Assembly: GCA_036506495.1 (NCBI GenBank) | Contig: DASXRQ010000235.1 | Location: forward strand, 1-25,086 | Origin: DASXRC01 sp036506495 | GTDB lineage: Bacteria > Actinomycetota > Actinomycetes > Mycobacteriales > Micromonosporaceae | Direction: 5' to 3' | Length of the DNA: 25,086 bases | Made by a program: the position numbers and the translations under genes | Part shown: piece after piece, positions 24,360-25,086 of the stretch | How the letters are laid out: every line of letters begins with the position of its first letter | Position numbering within the stretch: the first letter of the stretch is position 1 | Notes under the pieces: generated by a model | Told to the model about the DNA's origin: nothing | What the model saw: the letters and a program-made list of their open reading frames with translations, nothing else | Database searches by the model: none

Positions 24360-24938
24360 CCGGCCCACCCCATCGGCCACCGCGGTTCGGCACCGGCAAA
24401 CGCGTGCCGCTCCGCGGCAGACGAGCGAGTTTCGCGATACGTCGTGGAGCCGCGCTCCGCGGAGGGCGTCGGCGATCGTCGCGGGCGTGGCCGGTGCGGC
24501 GCCGATCGGTCCCCGATTGCCTGTCGCGACGGAACCCTGGCTCGGATTTTAGGGCGTGTTCCCGGCCGGTCTTGTGAGGGGTGAAAGCCCATCGCGCGGC
24601 ATAGGCAGTGAACTCGCCGGCGAGCGCGTCGTTGCGGTGGCGGCCGGCAACGTCGGTGGGCAGGTTGGCTCTCGGTCTGGTGGACGAAGTGGCCATGGAT
24701 GTCGTACCCGTGGTGTTCGGATGCGGCAGACGGTACTTCGGGCCACGGCCGCTGGAACCCACGGCTTCGCCAGGCAGGACACGTGAAGCGTACGAGTTCG
24801 CCGCGCTGGTCAATTGGCCCGGTGGATCCGGCGTCGACGTGGAGGCGCAGCCGCGGGCGTGCCACGACCAACAGCCAGCCTGACGCACCGATGTCCCATC
24901 CACGCCCTTGTATATCCTGGCGAAGCGGCTAGCCTGCC
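24360..24938. other. Gap with a broken gene
   Basis: No complete gene. The only recognisable content is the RibD/DHFR-like fragment at 24610-24742. Long minus-strand frames across the gap and the 23922 gene are composition artefacts. Confidence 0.45.
24610..24742 (+). pseudogene. Frameshifted fragment of a dihydrofolate reductase/RibD C-domain family gene
   Basis: Frame one (24610-24663) reads ELAGERVVAVAAGNVGGQ; skipping one base, the next frame (24665-24742) reads LALGLVDEVAMDVVPVVFG then CGRRYFG. Joined, they give the family core ...GNVGGQ(A)LALGLVDEVxxDVVPVVFGxGxRYFG, the cofactor-binding and dimer-forming C-terminal half of bacterial DHFR-like (RibD_C) reductases. The N-terminal half and the terminal strand are missing and the join is frameshifted (one extra base or two lost), so it is a dead remnant. 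Confidence 0.72.
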
Positions 24939-25086
24939 TTGCCGGCGGCGGCCGACGGCGACCCGGTCCTCCCGCTAGACGTGTTCGAGGATGCGCCGAC
25001 GTGGAAGCTTGAGCAGCTCGCGCTCCGGCTGACCGGCTCCGGCGTGCCGGTGCGGCTAAACCTGGACAACGCCATCTGGGGTGAGC
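24939..25086 (+). CDS. Possible gene start running off the right edge
   Basis: After an in-frame TAG (24930-24932), an open frame runs to the window end and reads DGDPVLPLDVFEDAPTWKLE, then QLALRLTGSGVPVRLNLDNA and IWGE. The sequence has a natural amino acid balance for a soluble protein, unlike the shadow frames nearby. The start may be TTG at 24939 or a later GTG at 24979; no ribosome site is clear. Product unknown. Confidence 0.35.
   Translation, partial: MPAAADGDPVLPLDVFEDAPTWKLEQLALRLTGSGVPVRLNLDNAIWGE

Noticed and set aside
24034..24903. 289-codon minus-strand frame
   Set aside because: Runs antisense to the 145-aa gene and to the DHFR-like fragment; Arg/Pro/Ala-rich with no motif.

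Overview
The window is high-GC DNA with strong third-position G/C bias, frequent GTG starts and GGAGG-type ribosome binding sites. The gene content (sdhA-sdhB, a very large CtpI-like P-type ATPase, a SigB/SigF-family sigma factor, a DUF6458-like small protein) points to an actinobacterium. A Micromonosporaceae member is my best guess, from recall of similar genes and intergenic palindromes. No search was run.

Left part (1-11.5 kb) looks like ordinary chromosome. It holds the 3' part of sdhA and a complete sdhB, a convergent NUDIX hydrolase, a pterin-dehydratase-like protein that lacks the catalytic histidines, and a secreted gamma-glutamyltransferase. It then holds a minus-strand three-gene operon. 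In that operon a 1459-residue P-type ATPase, made of a degenerate ATPase half followed by an intact one, lies between two paralogous small proteins. Each small protein has an Arg/Ala/Thr-rich tail and one hydrophobic C-terminal hairpin carrying an LEWPVA motif.

Middle and right part (11.8-23.8 kb) looks accessory. It lies between two diverged direct repeats of about 285 bp (11789-12080 and 23553-23836). Each repeat ends at a minus-strand reading frame EFRFNV-stop, the terminus I associate with actinobacterial YchF, with only synonymous differences between copies. Inside are stress- and envelope-type genes: a TetR regulator divergent from a small membrane protein, a STAS anti-sigma-factor antagonist, a LapA-like protein, a membrane fatty acid desaturase, a YihY/BrkB protein, a GlsB/YmgE-type protein, a SigB/SigF-family sigma factor, two more small membrane proteins and an Hsp20 chaperone. 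Gene debris lies among them: a YihY fragment, a stomatin/SPFH fragment and a 42-bp 3' half of tRNA-Phe. A frameshifted RibD/DHFR-like fragment lies just beyond the second repeat. The layout suggests a stress-response island built up and eroded by repeated integration.

Two or three SigB/SigF-like promoter matches (GTTT-spacer-GGGTAT type) lie upstream of glsB-like, the 20.9-kb small membrane gene and possibly the sigma gene itself. This suggests a local regulon. The right end holds a conserved-looking unknown gene, a gene-poor stretch and possibly the start of an unidentified reading frame.
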